In this document: positions 13,149 to 25,167 of the stretch, piece by piece
How positions within the stretch are numbered: the first letter of the stretch is position 1
How the letters are laid out: every line of letters starts with the position of its first letter
NCBI GenBank assembly: GCA_963693365.1
Contig: CAVNZM010000017.1
Location: 6,634,001-6,698,000, forward strand
Source of the DNA: Amoebidium appalachense
Taxonomy: Eukaryota > Ichthyosporea
Direction of reading: 5' to 3'
Length of the DNA stretch: 64,000 nt
The notes under the pieces: model-generated
What the model was told of the DNA's origin: nothing
The model's database searches: none
The model's input: the letters and a program-made list of their open reading frames with translations, nothing else
Made by a program: the position numbers and the translations under genes

Positions 13149-13976
13149 TTGTGACATAAGCTTTCACCAAGTTTAGGGGTGTGTGTGTAAGCATGAAGTG
13201 TGTACGTGTGTGTGTGGGTGGCAGGGCAGGGAAGGCGAGAATGAGGGGCATGGCGAAGAAAGCCCAGCGCTCACAAAAGGCTACAAGTAAGCACCCACCT
13301 CGGAGCGTGGATTCTATAAACAGTCCGCTCCATGCAGCCTGTCACGATTCACCTTATCTTGTCCATCCGAATGACAAGCAAACAACATGAATATGGACAC
13401 AACAAGCTGAGGGCTGACATTGTTCCATTAACACTAACAGAGAGAAACAAATAAAAGAGAAACACAAAAGTTATCATTGTGATAAAACCAAAACCCACAA
13501 GACTATTCACCGAAGAGAGGTAGAGAACCTGACACGCGTGCAAGGCCATCTAGAAAACTCTACGCGACTCTATTCCGTCACACTTTGCAAGTGCACGGAC
13601 ACGAACAATGTGTGCCAAAGTTTCAAACGCGAACATTCATCTGTATGGAATGTAATGATGCGCCTAGCGCCAACGGGAGAGCACCATTAAGAGATTCACG
13701 GCATCCCGCTCATTGGTTCAAGGGATGCGTATTGATACTGCGGAAAATACCTCGCCCAATACGCTCACGAACACCGTTTTATTACCAATTCGGCGCCGAC
13801 CGTACGGCGCCTATTCGGCACGACCAGTCGCGTGAGCAAGCAGCACACAAAATTATTAAATTCCTCAAAAAAGTCGTGGCTCATCTGCAATCGGTCGGGC
13901 CGATTTCGCGCACCTCGACTATAATAGAAAATAGTCGCCACTACACGGTACCAATCGTCTAACTGCTGGTTTTATA
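13149..13976. other. Unique sequence, no firm gene
   Basis: A possible plus-strand start exon (ATG at 13249, basic MAKKAQRSQK peptide, then A|GTAAGC at about 13286) has a good start context but no recognisable next exon. The rest shows nothing. Confidence 0.4.
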
Positions 13977-14073
<97 letters not shown>

Positions 14074-14088
14074 GGTGGGTGGGTGGGT

Positions 14089-14174
<86 letters not shown>

Positions 14175-14309
14175 TGCATGCATGCATAAAAAGGATATGC
14201 AAATGGATCATATGCACCATTACGTACGTGTGAGTCGTGACAAGTCTGCAGTGCACGTGTGGCCGGCCCCGGCCTCGATTGAGGGCGGGGGGTGGGGGGG
14301 GGGCCGGAA

Positions 14310-14343
<34 letters not shown>

Positions 14344-14405
14344 GGAATAACTTGTATGCATGCATGAAAAAGAGTATGTGTGCACGAACCAGAAGGCCAA
14401 AGGCT

Positions 14406-14437
<32 letters not shown>

Positions 14438-14440
14438 AAG
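13977..14440. repeat. (GT)n, GTGG steps and three long G runs
   Basis: (GT)n at 13979-14064 passes through GTGGG steps into G tracts at about 14090-14173, 14309-14342 and 14406-14432. ATGCATGCAT flanks two of the G tracts. Confidence 0.95.
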
Positions 14441-14599
14441 GCACGGGACGGTCTTGCCACCACAATGAAATTTTATCCTTGCTCACGTCGACTACTTATC
14501 TTCTACTACATATACATGACTTTTTATCAGCCTGACTTTGCTCTCGTTCACAACCTTGATCTTAGCCTATTTGCTGTGATATCCCTGGCCACAAACATA

Positions 14600-14810
14600 T
14601 ATAATATATCCCTAAACCCACGGGATACCTAAATCTATCCTGAGCGCTCGACCGGGATATATCCACCCCCGGTGGATAGATTGGAAATCCCGCCCCTCCC
14701 TAAATATCATTTGGAACTATCCCAAAACTGCCTAAATATCCGGATATATCCCATATCCCGAGGACCCCTAAATATCCTGTGGAGATGCGGGATTTTTTTA
14801 CATAGGCTTA
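14600..14810 (+). repeat. CCTAAATATC motif cluster 2
   Basis: Three exact CCTAAATATC copies (14699, 14731, 14767) in the same orientation and with the same CTATCCCAAAA.CT lead-in as cluster 1 (14718-14740 matches 10435-10460). A 14-bp sequence at 14797-14810 (TTTACATAGGCTTA) is the exact reverse complement of 10420-10433 beside cluster 1. Confidence 0.75.
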
Positions 14811-16159
14811 CCCTGGGCTTGAGGTTGCACCGTGCCATGGTCATTGGTGGTCGCGTGTGCGAGTCTCAGAAAATTCCTGGGCACCAATCAGATTACAGCA
14901 TCGTGCATACAAACCTAATCAGGCAAACTTAAATCACTGGAATCCTGTGAGGACCGTTTCGCCGCGCTCCTTGTATACAGGTAGAACCTTTTCAGGAACA
15001 CAAGTCTATGAATACATCTCTTCAGAACGCACTACACAGTTTTTGGTAAAAAAAGACTACATCTAGATTCGAGCATATGCAAATAAAAATGCCTGCAGCT
15101 TGAACCTATATATAGTACTACGACCCGTCGCGCGGGATAAAAATTCAGCTGGCTGCAGGCGATCGTCGTGCACACTGAGAGTCTGCAGGCTGTGCGCCAC
15201 CACCATGGCACCATATACGGTGAATACTCTCCAGGTTTGCGTTTTCCGAGCTTTCCAACCGTTCAACCGCATACAAGTATAGAACGTGATGCTAGAGTAA
15301 AAGTAGGAAATGATACCACGTGTACACGTAGGGGGCCCCCCGGCCAAATCGGCCCGGCTTTTTCCACGTCTTGCACGGTAAAGCGAACACAACTTTTTTC
15401 ATTTGATTGGATCATCAAGCTCGAATACATGCATTTGTTTTATCATTGGAATGGCGTTGGAATTTTCGGTTTAAACTCCCCAAACCTGGCGAGAAATCTT
15501 CCAATTATTCTCATTTGATATCAACAGACCCTCTCTATCCGGTGCGTCATATTTCTATATGCATATGATTCTAACGTTCGACGCAACAATAATATAATGT
15601 TAGGACCTTTTTATTCTATCAACAAATCTGAAGAAGCTCCAAAAAAAGTTGTCGTAGTGACCGGGCCAAGGCGCGCCGCCCCAGGCCCTAATTTTAGCAC
15701 TGGAATGTTGCTCTGGAATGTAGGCACTGATCTTTTGAAACTTGGAAGAAAAATAAAAACATCACATAGCCCGGCCTACAAAATGAAAATTGTGTCATAA
15801 CAGTATTGTAACCATTTTCGATGCACAACTAAAGGGTAATACTAAATCCTCTTATAATATATGTATTATTTATATTGAGTGTATGTGTATACATGCAGTA
15901 TTCAATCGGGGCAGGGGGTTATATATATACGTACTAAGATAATATAAGACAACGTAAGGTCGACGTTGTCCAAAAAAAAAAAAAAAAAAAAAAAAAACGT
16001 CAGAGCACTTCCGTTCAAAACCCCCAATACATCGTTCCAGGGTGATTTAACCGATGCAAACAAAATAATTTAGACTGTAGTGTGAGCTCAAAAGCAAACA
16101 TCGTCCGCCCATTCGAGCCAGTGACGCTTCAGTGCACACACTGGATACATTGTCTCACT
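14811..16159. other. Intergenic and upstream region of the secreted-protein gene
   Basis: AT-richer than the repeats around it. TATA-like strings at about 15107-15116 and 15920-15929, and an A run at 15973-15997. No conserved coding sequence. A short ORF with a good start context at 15204 is not supported further. Confidence 0.5.
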
Positions 16160-17506
16160 ATGGCAAGGCTCTTGGTGGGCTCTTTTGCCCTCTTGGCGGC
16201 GGCGCAAGCCTTTGCTGCACCCTCCCTGAGATCCGAGTACAAAAGCCTCATGAGAGCCGTGACACCCAAGTGTGCATATGAGTGCACCACGCCTATTGGT
16301 GTGTACCGGCCTGGTGTTAAACGGCAGAGTATGTCTGCGAAGATCGACTGCCTGAGTGGTTGTCCTCGCCGTGTCACTGGCTACGACGAACATAAACCCC
16401 AGGCTAAATTTTTTGCGGCCCCCGTGGCTGGAGCTATCATTCCGTCTATTGCTGAGGCGGGCCTGGGGGTAGCCGGAAACGGTTTAAGTCCTTACTTTGG
16501 TGGGGGGTTGCTCAATGACAACACACCAACGCTTCCAGGGCAGAGCAGTGATCCATTCGACGAACAGCCGCTCTACAACTGGAACAGGTGGCCTACATTC
16601 CCCCCTCCTCGCCCCGACAGAGAGCAGGGCAGCGGTGGGAACAGCCGTCCTGGCAACCAAGGTGGTAACGGTGGGCAGGCAGAGGCAGCCAACCAGGGGA
16701 ACTCTAACGGCCAGACCTCGAACCAAGTCCCTGGGGGTGAAGGTCAGGGCAGCAGCGGTACCAACCACAACACGGGCGAAGGCGGACTCCCCGTTCCTGA
16801 TGTTAACAAACCCACACCCCTTAATGACGGCGGGTCGTCTAAGCCCAACAACAACAACAACAAGCCTTCAGGCGGTGACCAAGCGGCGGTGCCAAATCAA
16901 GGAAACGGCAATCAACCCTCTATTCCCCAGCCAAGCCCCGGAAGCAGCACAGAAGGAACCAACTCCAACACAAACCATGGGGCAAATCCTATCCCCAGCG
17001 TTAACGGTGCCACACCTGTTGACAACGGCCAGTCAAGCAACAACAATCCTTCCTCTTCTGGAAACGGTGGGGCGGCACCGCTTGTTCCATTGCAGGGCGA
17101 TCCAAACAGCGTGCCAAGCCAGAACAACAACGGGAACCAAGGCCAAGGTGCAAGTGGCACCAACGCTGACCCATCAGCAGGGAGCATTGGTATCCCTGCT
17201 GTCAACACACCCACTAAGCCCAACGGAGGGAATACGGCGGCGGGCGGGAGCGGCGGCAACCCTTGGCCTTCCGGTGGCCAGACTGGCGCGATGGGAGAAA
17301 ACTATGGGGGCCGGATACCGGGGGTGTACTCTGATGAGGAGGACTGGGTCATGCCGCCTGAATACCCTGAAGATGACTATGACAGGTACAACGGGGTGTC
17401 GAAGAGGGCCTGGGGCCGCAGTTCCTCTCGTTCTCGGAAGTGGCCCAAGAGGGCTCGTGGCCGAAGCTCAAGTTCCGGAAGGTCCAGGAACCCTCGGAAA
17501 TGGTGA
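16160..17506 (+). CDS. Secreted Asn/Gly/Pro/Ser-rich repeat protein with twin CX3C motif
   Basis: Intronless frame of 448 residues; family not recognised. The ATG at 16160 (A at -3, G at +4) is chosen over the in-frame GTG upstream because a textbook signal peptide starts exactly there (residues 1-20: MARLL, a hydrophobic Leu/Ala core, Ala-rich cleavage region). The mature N-terminus holds the only four cysteines, as C38-X3-C42 and C64-X3-C68, which could form a disulfide hairpin. From about residue 150 the protein is low complexity with three imperfect repeats of about 65 residues, each carrying SGTN/EGTN and then a P.VN..TP core. The tail has an acidic Asp/Glu stretch, then a strongly basic Arg/Ser-rich end (KRAWGRSSSRSR). 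Likely an extracellular matrix or cell-wall component; this is inferred from composition only. Confidence 0.8.
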   Translation: MARLLVGSFALLAAAQAFAAPSLRSEYKSLMRAVTPKCAYECTTPIGVYRPGVKRQSMSAKIDCLSGCPRRVTGYDEHKPQAKFFAAPVAGAIIPSIAEAGLGVAGNGLSPYFGGGLLNDNTPTLPGQSSDPFDEQPLYNWNRWPTFPPPRPDREQGSGGNSRPGNQGGNGGQAEAANQGNSNGQTSNQVPGGEGQGSSGTNHNTGEGGLPVPDVNKPTPLNDGGSSKPNNNNNKPSGGDQAAVPNQGNGNQPSIPQPSPGSSTEGTNSNTNHGANPIPSVNGATPVDNGQSSNNNPSSSGNGGAAPLVPLQGDPNSVPSQNNNGNQGQGASGTNADPSAGSIGIPAVNTPTKPNGGNTAAGGSGGNPWPSGGQTGAMGENYGGRIPGVYSDEEDWVMPPEYPEDDYDRYNGVSKRAWGRSSSRSRKWPKRARGRSSSSGRSRNPRKW

Positions 17507-17547
17507 AGGATAGTAGAGTGATACCCTTTGGTTGCAGATGGGGAGAA

Positions 17548-17590
<43 letters not shown>

Positions 17591-18440
17591 AACTTGTGCC
17601 GTGAGCCTAGGCAAGTGTTATCCCTTCAGCCCCGATGATTGCATCAGTCAAAGTCAAACTTTGGCTCTTTCCTATGTACTGAGGCAAGCTTGTTGATGTT
17701 GACTCGCGATTCTTAGCGTGTTTTTAGATTTTCAGGCTTGCCCCTAATGGTGTTGTACATTTTGCAGGTTTAAAAGTCATGTCAAATAGTATCCATCATC
17801 GTTAGGATAGTAGTAGCGATTGTTTATATCATAAACTTTGAGCCGTACAAAATTGTTAAGCCATTGTTCGAAGACGAGAAACGGTTGCAAGTTGGCGATG
17901 GCTTGAGGCCAGTGATAATCCGACTCAAGGAACATGTGTGTTAAAATAAAAAAAGGGGAAGAAAAACTGTGATTCAGAAGACTTTCTTTGAAAGTCTCCA
18001 CGTATTTGACTCTGTTGAGCCCTTTCCCCCCTCGTCAATATCTGCACACGACGTGCCATTAATTCTCATGCGTCCGAGACCTCAAAACAAATTGTTAGAG
18101 AATGTACGCTGCGGCATCGTATGCGCACACGGGCATGCCTTTCTCATGCGTGTGTCGTGCTCGCTACATCTCTTCTTATTAATCAATGTGTCCAGACATC
18201 TGATCAGGCCTACTATTCCCTCCCTCCCCCATTTTCCCCCGTCTCCTTTTCTCCTCTTTTTTTCGTCCTTATTTTTCTTTTTCTTTTTCTTTTTGTTTTT
18301 GTGACTAGCTATAGAGCAACTTGCAATCACTCTTCGCCCTTATTACAATTAAACGGTGTGATATTTACATTTTGCGTCTTGTTTCAGCTGAATCACGGCT
18401 CCACCTCTTCTCGCTTTTTGGCCATCCTTCTGAATGAACT
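17507..18440. other. 3' flank and intergenic DNA
   Basis: A G run at 17552-17585, then unique AT-rich sequence. No gene seen. Confidence 0.55.
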
Positions 18441-18455
18441 TGACTCACTAAAATT

Positions 18456-18460
<5 letters not shown>

Positions 18461-18486
<26 letters not shown>

Positions 18487-18655
18487 TCACCTGGGCTCCG
18501 CCCTTTACTGCCCCTCTTCCTCCCTTCCCCCCCCCCCCCCCCCCCCCCCCCCTCCGCCCCTTCGTCTTTTTTTTTCCCTTGTGTTGTTTCTCGGTTGTAC
18601 CCATGTATCCAGCACAAGTACTACGATTTCAACGTTACTAAAACTCAAAAACCCA

Positions 18656-18694
<39 letters not shown>

Positions 18695-18695
18695 A
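18461..18695. repeat. C-run block
   Basis: Three C tracts (about 18461-18486, 18530-18552, 18658-18694) with short unique spacers. Confidence 0.9.
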
Positions 18696-18805
18696 CCCTT
18701 CCTCCCCTCCTCCCCCCATGGCCACATGTATTCTCCCAGAGACACCCACCAAAACAACCATACCCTCAAAATCGCTTTTGCGCGCCTCTCCCTTTCCCAA
18801 ACCTA

Positions 18806-19214
<409 letters not shown>

Positions 19215-19366
19215 ACCCAAAGGCTTTCCCTCTCTTTCACGTGCACCCCGGCTGTCTGACCACCTATTTACAGCTACGCTACCAATTATGGGCATAGGAT
19301 TACCATATTTGGTCTCGTCGCTGGGATTCGACAGGTTTGAACATTTTTCTTATTCAGTGCCTAATC

Positions 19367-19370
<4 letters not shown>

Positions 19371-19402
<32 letters not shown>

Positions 19403-19514
19403 CCCCATTTTGTACACAATTACCAGCCCCTTCTTCCTCGCAAACATTTCACCTCAGCTTTTATCATGCTATATTCGTCTGCCCCTTGTACACAAGCACA
19501 GTGTCACACTAGGC

Positions 19515-19577
<63 letters not shown>

Positions 19578-19580
19578 CAC
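19371..19580. repeat. C run and (CA)n
   Basis: C run at 19371-19399 and (CA)n at about 19520-19570. Confidence 0.9.
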
Positions 19581-20541
19581 ACATACACGTCATTTTTTCC
19601 TCTCCTTGTTCCTCCCTCTCCTTGTGTTACGTAATTACCGCCGCCCATGAAAGTTAAACAATGTGACACCCCAGGCCCAATGCCGTAGATCTGCACGGGT
19701 CCTAGGCATGGCGGTATGTTTTGGGAACGATTCTGACCAATCATGACTAAGTCTTACTACCCTATATCATTGGTAATTATAGTTAATGGGATTTAGCCCG
19801 CAAACATACTGATCATTAGGTGGGCGCAATGCCTTCCTACGGGGGGAGGGGGGCTTTATAGAACATAGTATCAATGCATGTGTAAAGCAAGCTAATTGAA
19901 AAGATCGGCATAAGGATGTCCATATCGCCATAGAAATTACTCCTATGCAAGACACATGGGCGAAAACATGCGATTGTTCTGGATAAAAGCGAGGACTCAA
20001 AATGGGGGAAGGAGGGGGGAAGGGGGGGAGGGGGGAGGGGGGAGGGGGATGGGAGTTGGGAGGAGGGCGGAAGGGGGTTGAAGGGGGGGGGGGGGGGGGG
20101 GGGAATTGGGGTGATGACACGAAGCATAAACGGGGGGAGGCGGGGGAGAGGGCAAGGGGGGGGGGGGGGGGCGGGGTTAGAAATTAATGGAGGGAGGGGA
20201 GTAGAATGAGAACGGGGCTTATCACATAATTCATAAGGAGGATGTTTGTGGCGGGTGGGCGGATTTAGGGTGGGTGGCTGGAGGGGGGGTTGGGGCTCTG
20301 AAACTAAAATGATAAGCCGAAAGACGAAAGAGAGACATTGTACACAACAAATCAGCAAAATTGTGTGGAGTAAAATCACTGACTAATGATTTCACGTTTC
20401 CATGTTCACGAAACCACATGTCCATTCTCCAGTGTGTGTGTGTTGGGGGGAGGGGGAGGTGGGGGGGTGCTGACGACAAAAGGAAGTATGGGCGGGATGG
20501 GGGGGGGGGGGGGGGGGGGGGGGGGGGAGTGGGGATGGAAT

Positions 20542-20578
<37 letters not shown>

Positions 20579-22038
20579 CTTCGAACCAAGCTGATAAGCC
20601 GATAAGCTAAAAACAAAATGTGGGGGGAAGTGGGGGGGGGATGAACACACCGAATCGGATAAAATCATGCAGAACTGCAATATCGACTTAAAGGAAGTAT
20701 TCTTTTAGGCCAATTTATAGGCCATTATTGGTCAAGCTAAAATGCTGTTTGATGAGCACTTTACCTATCATAAAGCGTAAATAAATTTCGGGTCTGACAC
20801 GACTTGGATTTTCTAAAAGAAACCCCCTATAAAATATCTCCTCTTTGCATATCAACGACGCAATGTATACTGGTTTCCCATACCATAAAACGTGCCGGAG
20901 TGTAATTGTTCCCTCGGTTCCAACCACCACTAACAGTGGCTGAAATTTGAGGCTGGGAGAAGACCCCAGCACATTCCATTAGTGAAACTGCATAGAAGGC
21001 TATTGGTAAATCTAGTAGTACTCACGTATGAGCAACTTTCCATGGCCAGATATGCTCATTTACTAGTTGTTGTGTGCTACCCTGTGGTGTACTGGGTGAG
21101 GGCCCTGAGACGAAATGTACAAGTTCAGCTGGTTGAAATAATTTGCTGTCATGATATATGGTCGGTTTCGAATTCCACCCCTTTTTCTTTCATTTTTCTA
21201 TCTTTTTCTTTCGTTTTTTTATTTTCGTGGGGGGGGGGGGGGGGGGGGGGGGGAATTTTAACAGTTAGTCTAAGAGATAAGCAGAATGTGATATGTTACC
21301 ACCCATGGGGTGAGATCGACCGGAGGGAGAAGGGGGGGGGGGGGGGGGGAGGGGGGGGGAGCTGATATTGTCGATACCGGTCACGTGCATACACAATCAA
21401 AACAGTGTATATGAACACATAAAATACAAGCACGAAGAGTACATGTGCGGCGAGTAAGAAGCAAGGAACCACACAATCAGAGCCCATCCTCTGAATGGGG
21501 TACCCCCAACCCGTCGAAAGGGGCCCTGGGGGGCCGAAAGGCCAGGGGAAGTGGGGGAGAGAGAGAGTACAGGCACTTTTTTGTGTGTGTGTGTGGGAGG
21601 GGAGGAGGGGGGGGGGGAGGGGAGGAGGAGGGGGGGACATAATGATAGATTAATTTTAAAGTCGACCTTTCATTATTTGTCCAGCATGTTAAGCACAGTG
21701 CCGGGGTACCTCATGCAATACACCTGGGATCAGCCCCCAAAGTGTATCAATTGGCCAGGTGTAACAAGAAGTGAATACGACAGTTGCATTAGTAAGTTAT
21801 CACTGGTGTCGGGTCTGCGGCACTTATAAATAGATATGGGAAGCCTTGAAACTAGCCGTCTCCCTATACTATATATCCTTCAGGTGTATTTTAAAGGGGT
21901 TTCAAGGCTTTTAGGCCGATTAATTGGCCACATTCCGGCACATACGGGCCAAGCCATACAAATCAAATTTTGAACTGCAATGTTCTTCCTAACGCCTGGT
22001 TATTCTTCTTCCCTTTTTCTTTCTTTCTTTCTCCCCCC

Positions 22039-22071
<33 letters not shown>

Positions 22072-22488
22072 TTTTTTTTTTTTTTTTTTGGGTTGTATCA
22101 TAGCACATCTGTGCCTTCTTGCCGGCAAAACATGTCGGTTACCGGGACCGGCTCTGATGCGCAGCAGGCCAATTACAGAGCTAGAAATCTCTCTAAGCCG
22201 ACCCGACCCGGAAACCTAAAAGTGAACGTGATATAGTTTCATCAATCAATTACCACATATGGCGTCGCAATTATACATCTGTATCGTGGGTAAACTAATA
22301 TTAGCTGTCCAATACACCAATATGCAATTGTTCATGGAGGGCAGTGCAAATCCACACACGAATGTATCAATACGCTGGTGTAGAAATGCGATCGAGGGAC
22401 CCTGTACCACCACCTCACCCCAAAACACCGTGACATACATCATAAACACCAACACGTGCACCCACCTGTTCTGCAATTAAAATTAGTT
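19581..22488. other. Intergenic DNA with G/C runs, no gene
   Basis: G-rich blocks at about 20001-20175, 20500-20578, 21230-21253 and 21330-21360; C/T run at 22037-22089. A minus-strand stretch at about 20895-20963 has AG and GTATGG borders and an open frame, but no partner exon was found, so it is not called. Confidence 0.5.
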
Positions 22489-22492
22489 TCAT

Positions 22493-22493
<1 letters not shown>

Positions 22494-22583
<90 letters not shown>

Positions 22584-22735
22584 ATGCGTGCGTGCATGCG
22601 TGCGTGCGTGCGTGTGTGCGTGCGTCCGTGTGCGCGCACGTGTGTGTGTGTGTATGTGTGTGTGTGTGTGCGCGCGCGCGCGCGCGCGCGCGTGTGTGCG
22701 CGTGTGTGCGTGTGTGTGTGTGTGTGTGTGCGTGC
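22494..22735. repeat. (GT)n/(GCGT)n/(GC)n array
   Basis: (GT)n at 22494-22566, then GCGT steps and an alternating CG block near 22671-22691. Strong Z-DNA potential. Confidence 0.95.
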
Positions 22736-24594
22736 CTACACATCATGGGTAATGCTGTATGTGGGCTGGCGGGGCATGTATCTAGATGCCTGTGTGGGTG
22801 TCTGCGTGGAGTGTCACCTTAAATGCGTGTGCACACAATTGTGAGCAGTACTGAACGCCGTAAACACGCTTTCATGCGTGCTTGAAGGCCTAGGGGAGGC
22901 CGAGAGGGGGTTTTGCGCAAAGTTTTGCTTAGAGGAGGGGGGGGGGGGGGGGGGAGGGGAGGGGGGACGGAAGGCAGGGGGAGGGGGGAACTTACATGCC
23001 CATGACTCTAAAAGGAGGAATGGAGGTGGCAACGGAAAAGTGGGAGGGGGGGGGGGGGGGGGGGGGGGGAGGGGGGGGGGGAACGGACGGCGGTTCAAGT
23101 TGAACTCCTGCAGCGACTGTTTGTATGCAAGTGACTTTAGCTTGGGGATATATATCTTAGGGAAGAGCGGCCACGGGGCGGGGGGGAGGGGCGGGGAGGG
23201 GGGGGGGGGGAGGGGGGGGCTGCATTAGTAGACAGCATGAAAACACCTGTCATACAAGTGCATGTGCGCGCACGTGCACGCATCGCCTCACGTACGTAGT
23301 GGCTTCCGGCCCCACCCGGCGATGATACGCGTGTGGATGGCCGGATATCGATGCAGTGATGATCTGAATTGAAGGGCTTACATGTAATAGTTTACTTCTT
23401 TAAGTTATGAAGTTTATGTTGTATTTTTAATTATTGTATTAGGGCAAGATTCCCATATACTTTATCTTTCCCCCTTCTCTTTCAAGGTTGCTTGGCCCGA
23501 AGCTTGTTCATGAGCCTGCGAGAGCTTGGTTGATCAGTCAGTTTGCACCACCTCGACTTATTTGTTCTTTCGATTGGCCAAATACGCACCAACATGCTCT
23601 TTTTGGCTATTTTTCTAGGCTCTGTTGTTCTCGAAAGCCTCAATCGACATTCACAACCGTTTGACTGGAGGAGCATAGAAGTACGAGTGGGCCAGTCAAT
23701 AAAGGCCCCAAATGTCTATAGACGACGAGCATTCGTAGCTTTCATTATATCCGCATATTTATTACTGGAGTTTCTTTTATCTACATGCCAGTTGCGGTTT
23801 ATCAGTTGCATTCCTATATACATGTAAGCTATGGGAATTTGCGAATTTGCCCATCTTGTCGGCAGCGGCAAGGCGGAAAGCAATACCCAGATGCACCAAT
23901 CGTATGCCAGCACTGCGGTTGGCTCCAAATTCTTTCTAGATCCTGGGAATGCCGGAACGTGGCCATGGTTCTCAGGCCGGGCAAGGCTACTTCCAACCCA
24001 CACGTCCACACGAAAAACGAAACGAGAAACGAGAAAGACACACCAAGTAAAGCTGTGAAGAGACACGTAGAAGGGATAAAGACGGAGCTAGCTTTTTTAC
24101 TTTTGTTATGATTCACAAGTTCTGGGGAGCGTATGGCTTCATTTACACATATGATTTGCAGCGGGTCACGTACACGAAAAATACGAGTTTATCCACCCAC
24201 ATAACTTGAGCGTGCATACATGGCTGGCTCCGTTGGAAAGCCTGACCAGCCTGTAGCTCTTTTCATTTTTAATCCGTTTTGTAAACTAGAAAGTCCAGGT
24301 GTTAGTGACTGTATGACTTGTTCAGCCACTTTTCTTCGAGTAAGAGTTTCTGTAAGAGCTACTAGCAATTACTAGTATACTACGTAGTAGTTATAATTAG
24401 GGTCAAAACTTTCAATCATGCAAATGCAACTGAGTTCGGAACGCACATAGGTTACAACTCAGCTCAGCGAGTTTCAACATCCGAGCCTCAGGCATGTAAC
24501 TGAATTTGGCACGTTCGTAAACTCACATGTGCTGCGAAACTTGGTTGAGAAAACAAGCTGTACATTCTCGTAAAAGTGTGTGAAAACGTGCAAA
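22736..24594. other. Upstream region of the VCPWE gene
   Basis: G runs at about 22937-22955, 23046-23080 and 23198-23219, then about 1.3 kb of ordinary-complexity DNA. A CX2C-X15-CX2CG pattern appears in one plus frame at about 23845-23920 but has no other support. I found no seven-transmembrane exons here. Confidence 0.5.
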
Positions 24595-25167
24595 ATGACA
24601 GCAGTCGACGCAGCAGCCGTTTGCCCTTGGGAGGAGGAGAAGGCGATTCCCTCCACAAAGGAGGCTATCACTATTGTCGTGCAGAAACTGAACGAAGACG
24701 TGTGTCCTTGGGAATACGAGGAAAAGATTCCGAGCAAGAGCCAAAAAGAGGTCGAGATGCAGGTTGCAAAGTTGAACTCGGTCGTTTGTCCGTGGGAGTA
24801 TGAGCAAGACACCTCGAAGGGAGTCATTCAGGTGGAAATAACGCCGCTGGGGAAGAAACTCCCCGTTTCTAACGACGAGGTGTGTCCATGGGAGGAACCC
24901 ACCGAGCCGTACACAGACGAAGTTCACATCCCCGCAAACGTTTCAGTCTCTCACGGGGATGTAACATTGAAGAAAAGTCACAGTTTGAACTCGGGCAAGT
25001 CGGGCAAGTCCGGAAAGTCCGGAACGAGTAAGTCGTCGCCGAACCACTCCAAGGGGTTTGGAATCTTCTCCAAAAGGTCTTTCAAGAAGATTATGCGGTC
25101 GGGCAATCACCTGGACGAAGACAGAGTCTCGTTGAACTCTGGGCACTCCACAACGGATGAGAAGTGA
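24595..25167 (+). CDS. Small protein with four VCPWE motifs
   Basis: Open frame of 190 residues from an ATG with A at -3. An in-frame TAA at 24571 closes the frame upstream, so a longer product would need splicing. VCPWE occurs four times, with cysteines at residues 10, 37, 65 and 97 (spacing 27, 28, 32). Each heads a degenerate repeat: acidic residues follow the motif, and repeats 1 and 2 end in a KLN triplet. The only cysteines in the protein are these four. The C-terminal part has three GKS steps, a basic patch (GFGIFSKRSFKKIMRSG) and a polar acidic tail. No signal peptide or membrane segment is visible. VCPWE/CPWE repeats are known from the cytoplasmic tails of the orphan class C receptors GPR158 and GPR179, which work with RGS7 complexes. 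A free-standing cytosolic or membrane-peripheral protein made of these repeats is not familiar to me. It could instead be the last exon of a larger gene. Confidence 0.85.
   Translation: MTAVDAAAVCPWEEEKAIPSTKEAITIVVQKLNEDVCPWEYEEKIPSKSQKEVEMQVAKLNSVVCPWEYEQDTSKGVIQVEITPLGKKLPVSNDEVCPWEEPTEPYTDEVHIPANVSVSHGDVTLKKSHSLNSGKSGKSGKSGTSKSSPNHSKGFGIFSKRSFKKIMRSGNHLDEDRVSLNSGHSTTDEK

Noticed and set aside
16497-17513. 338-residue second frame overlapping the secreted-protein gene, and minus-strand frames there
   Set aside because: They are shadow frames of a GC-rich repeat gene; the frame with the signal peptide and repeat periodicity is the coding one.
21160-21185. GGTTTCGAATTCCACCCC, resembling a tRNA T-arm
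   Set aside because: No matching acceptor stem, D-arm or anticodon arm upstream. No tRNA or rRNA gene was found in the window.
23785-24111. CX2C-X15-CX2CG zinc-ribbon-like pattern
   Set aside because: Four cysteines in one short frame without start, splice borders or other support; probably chance.
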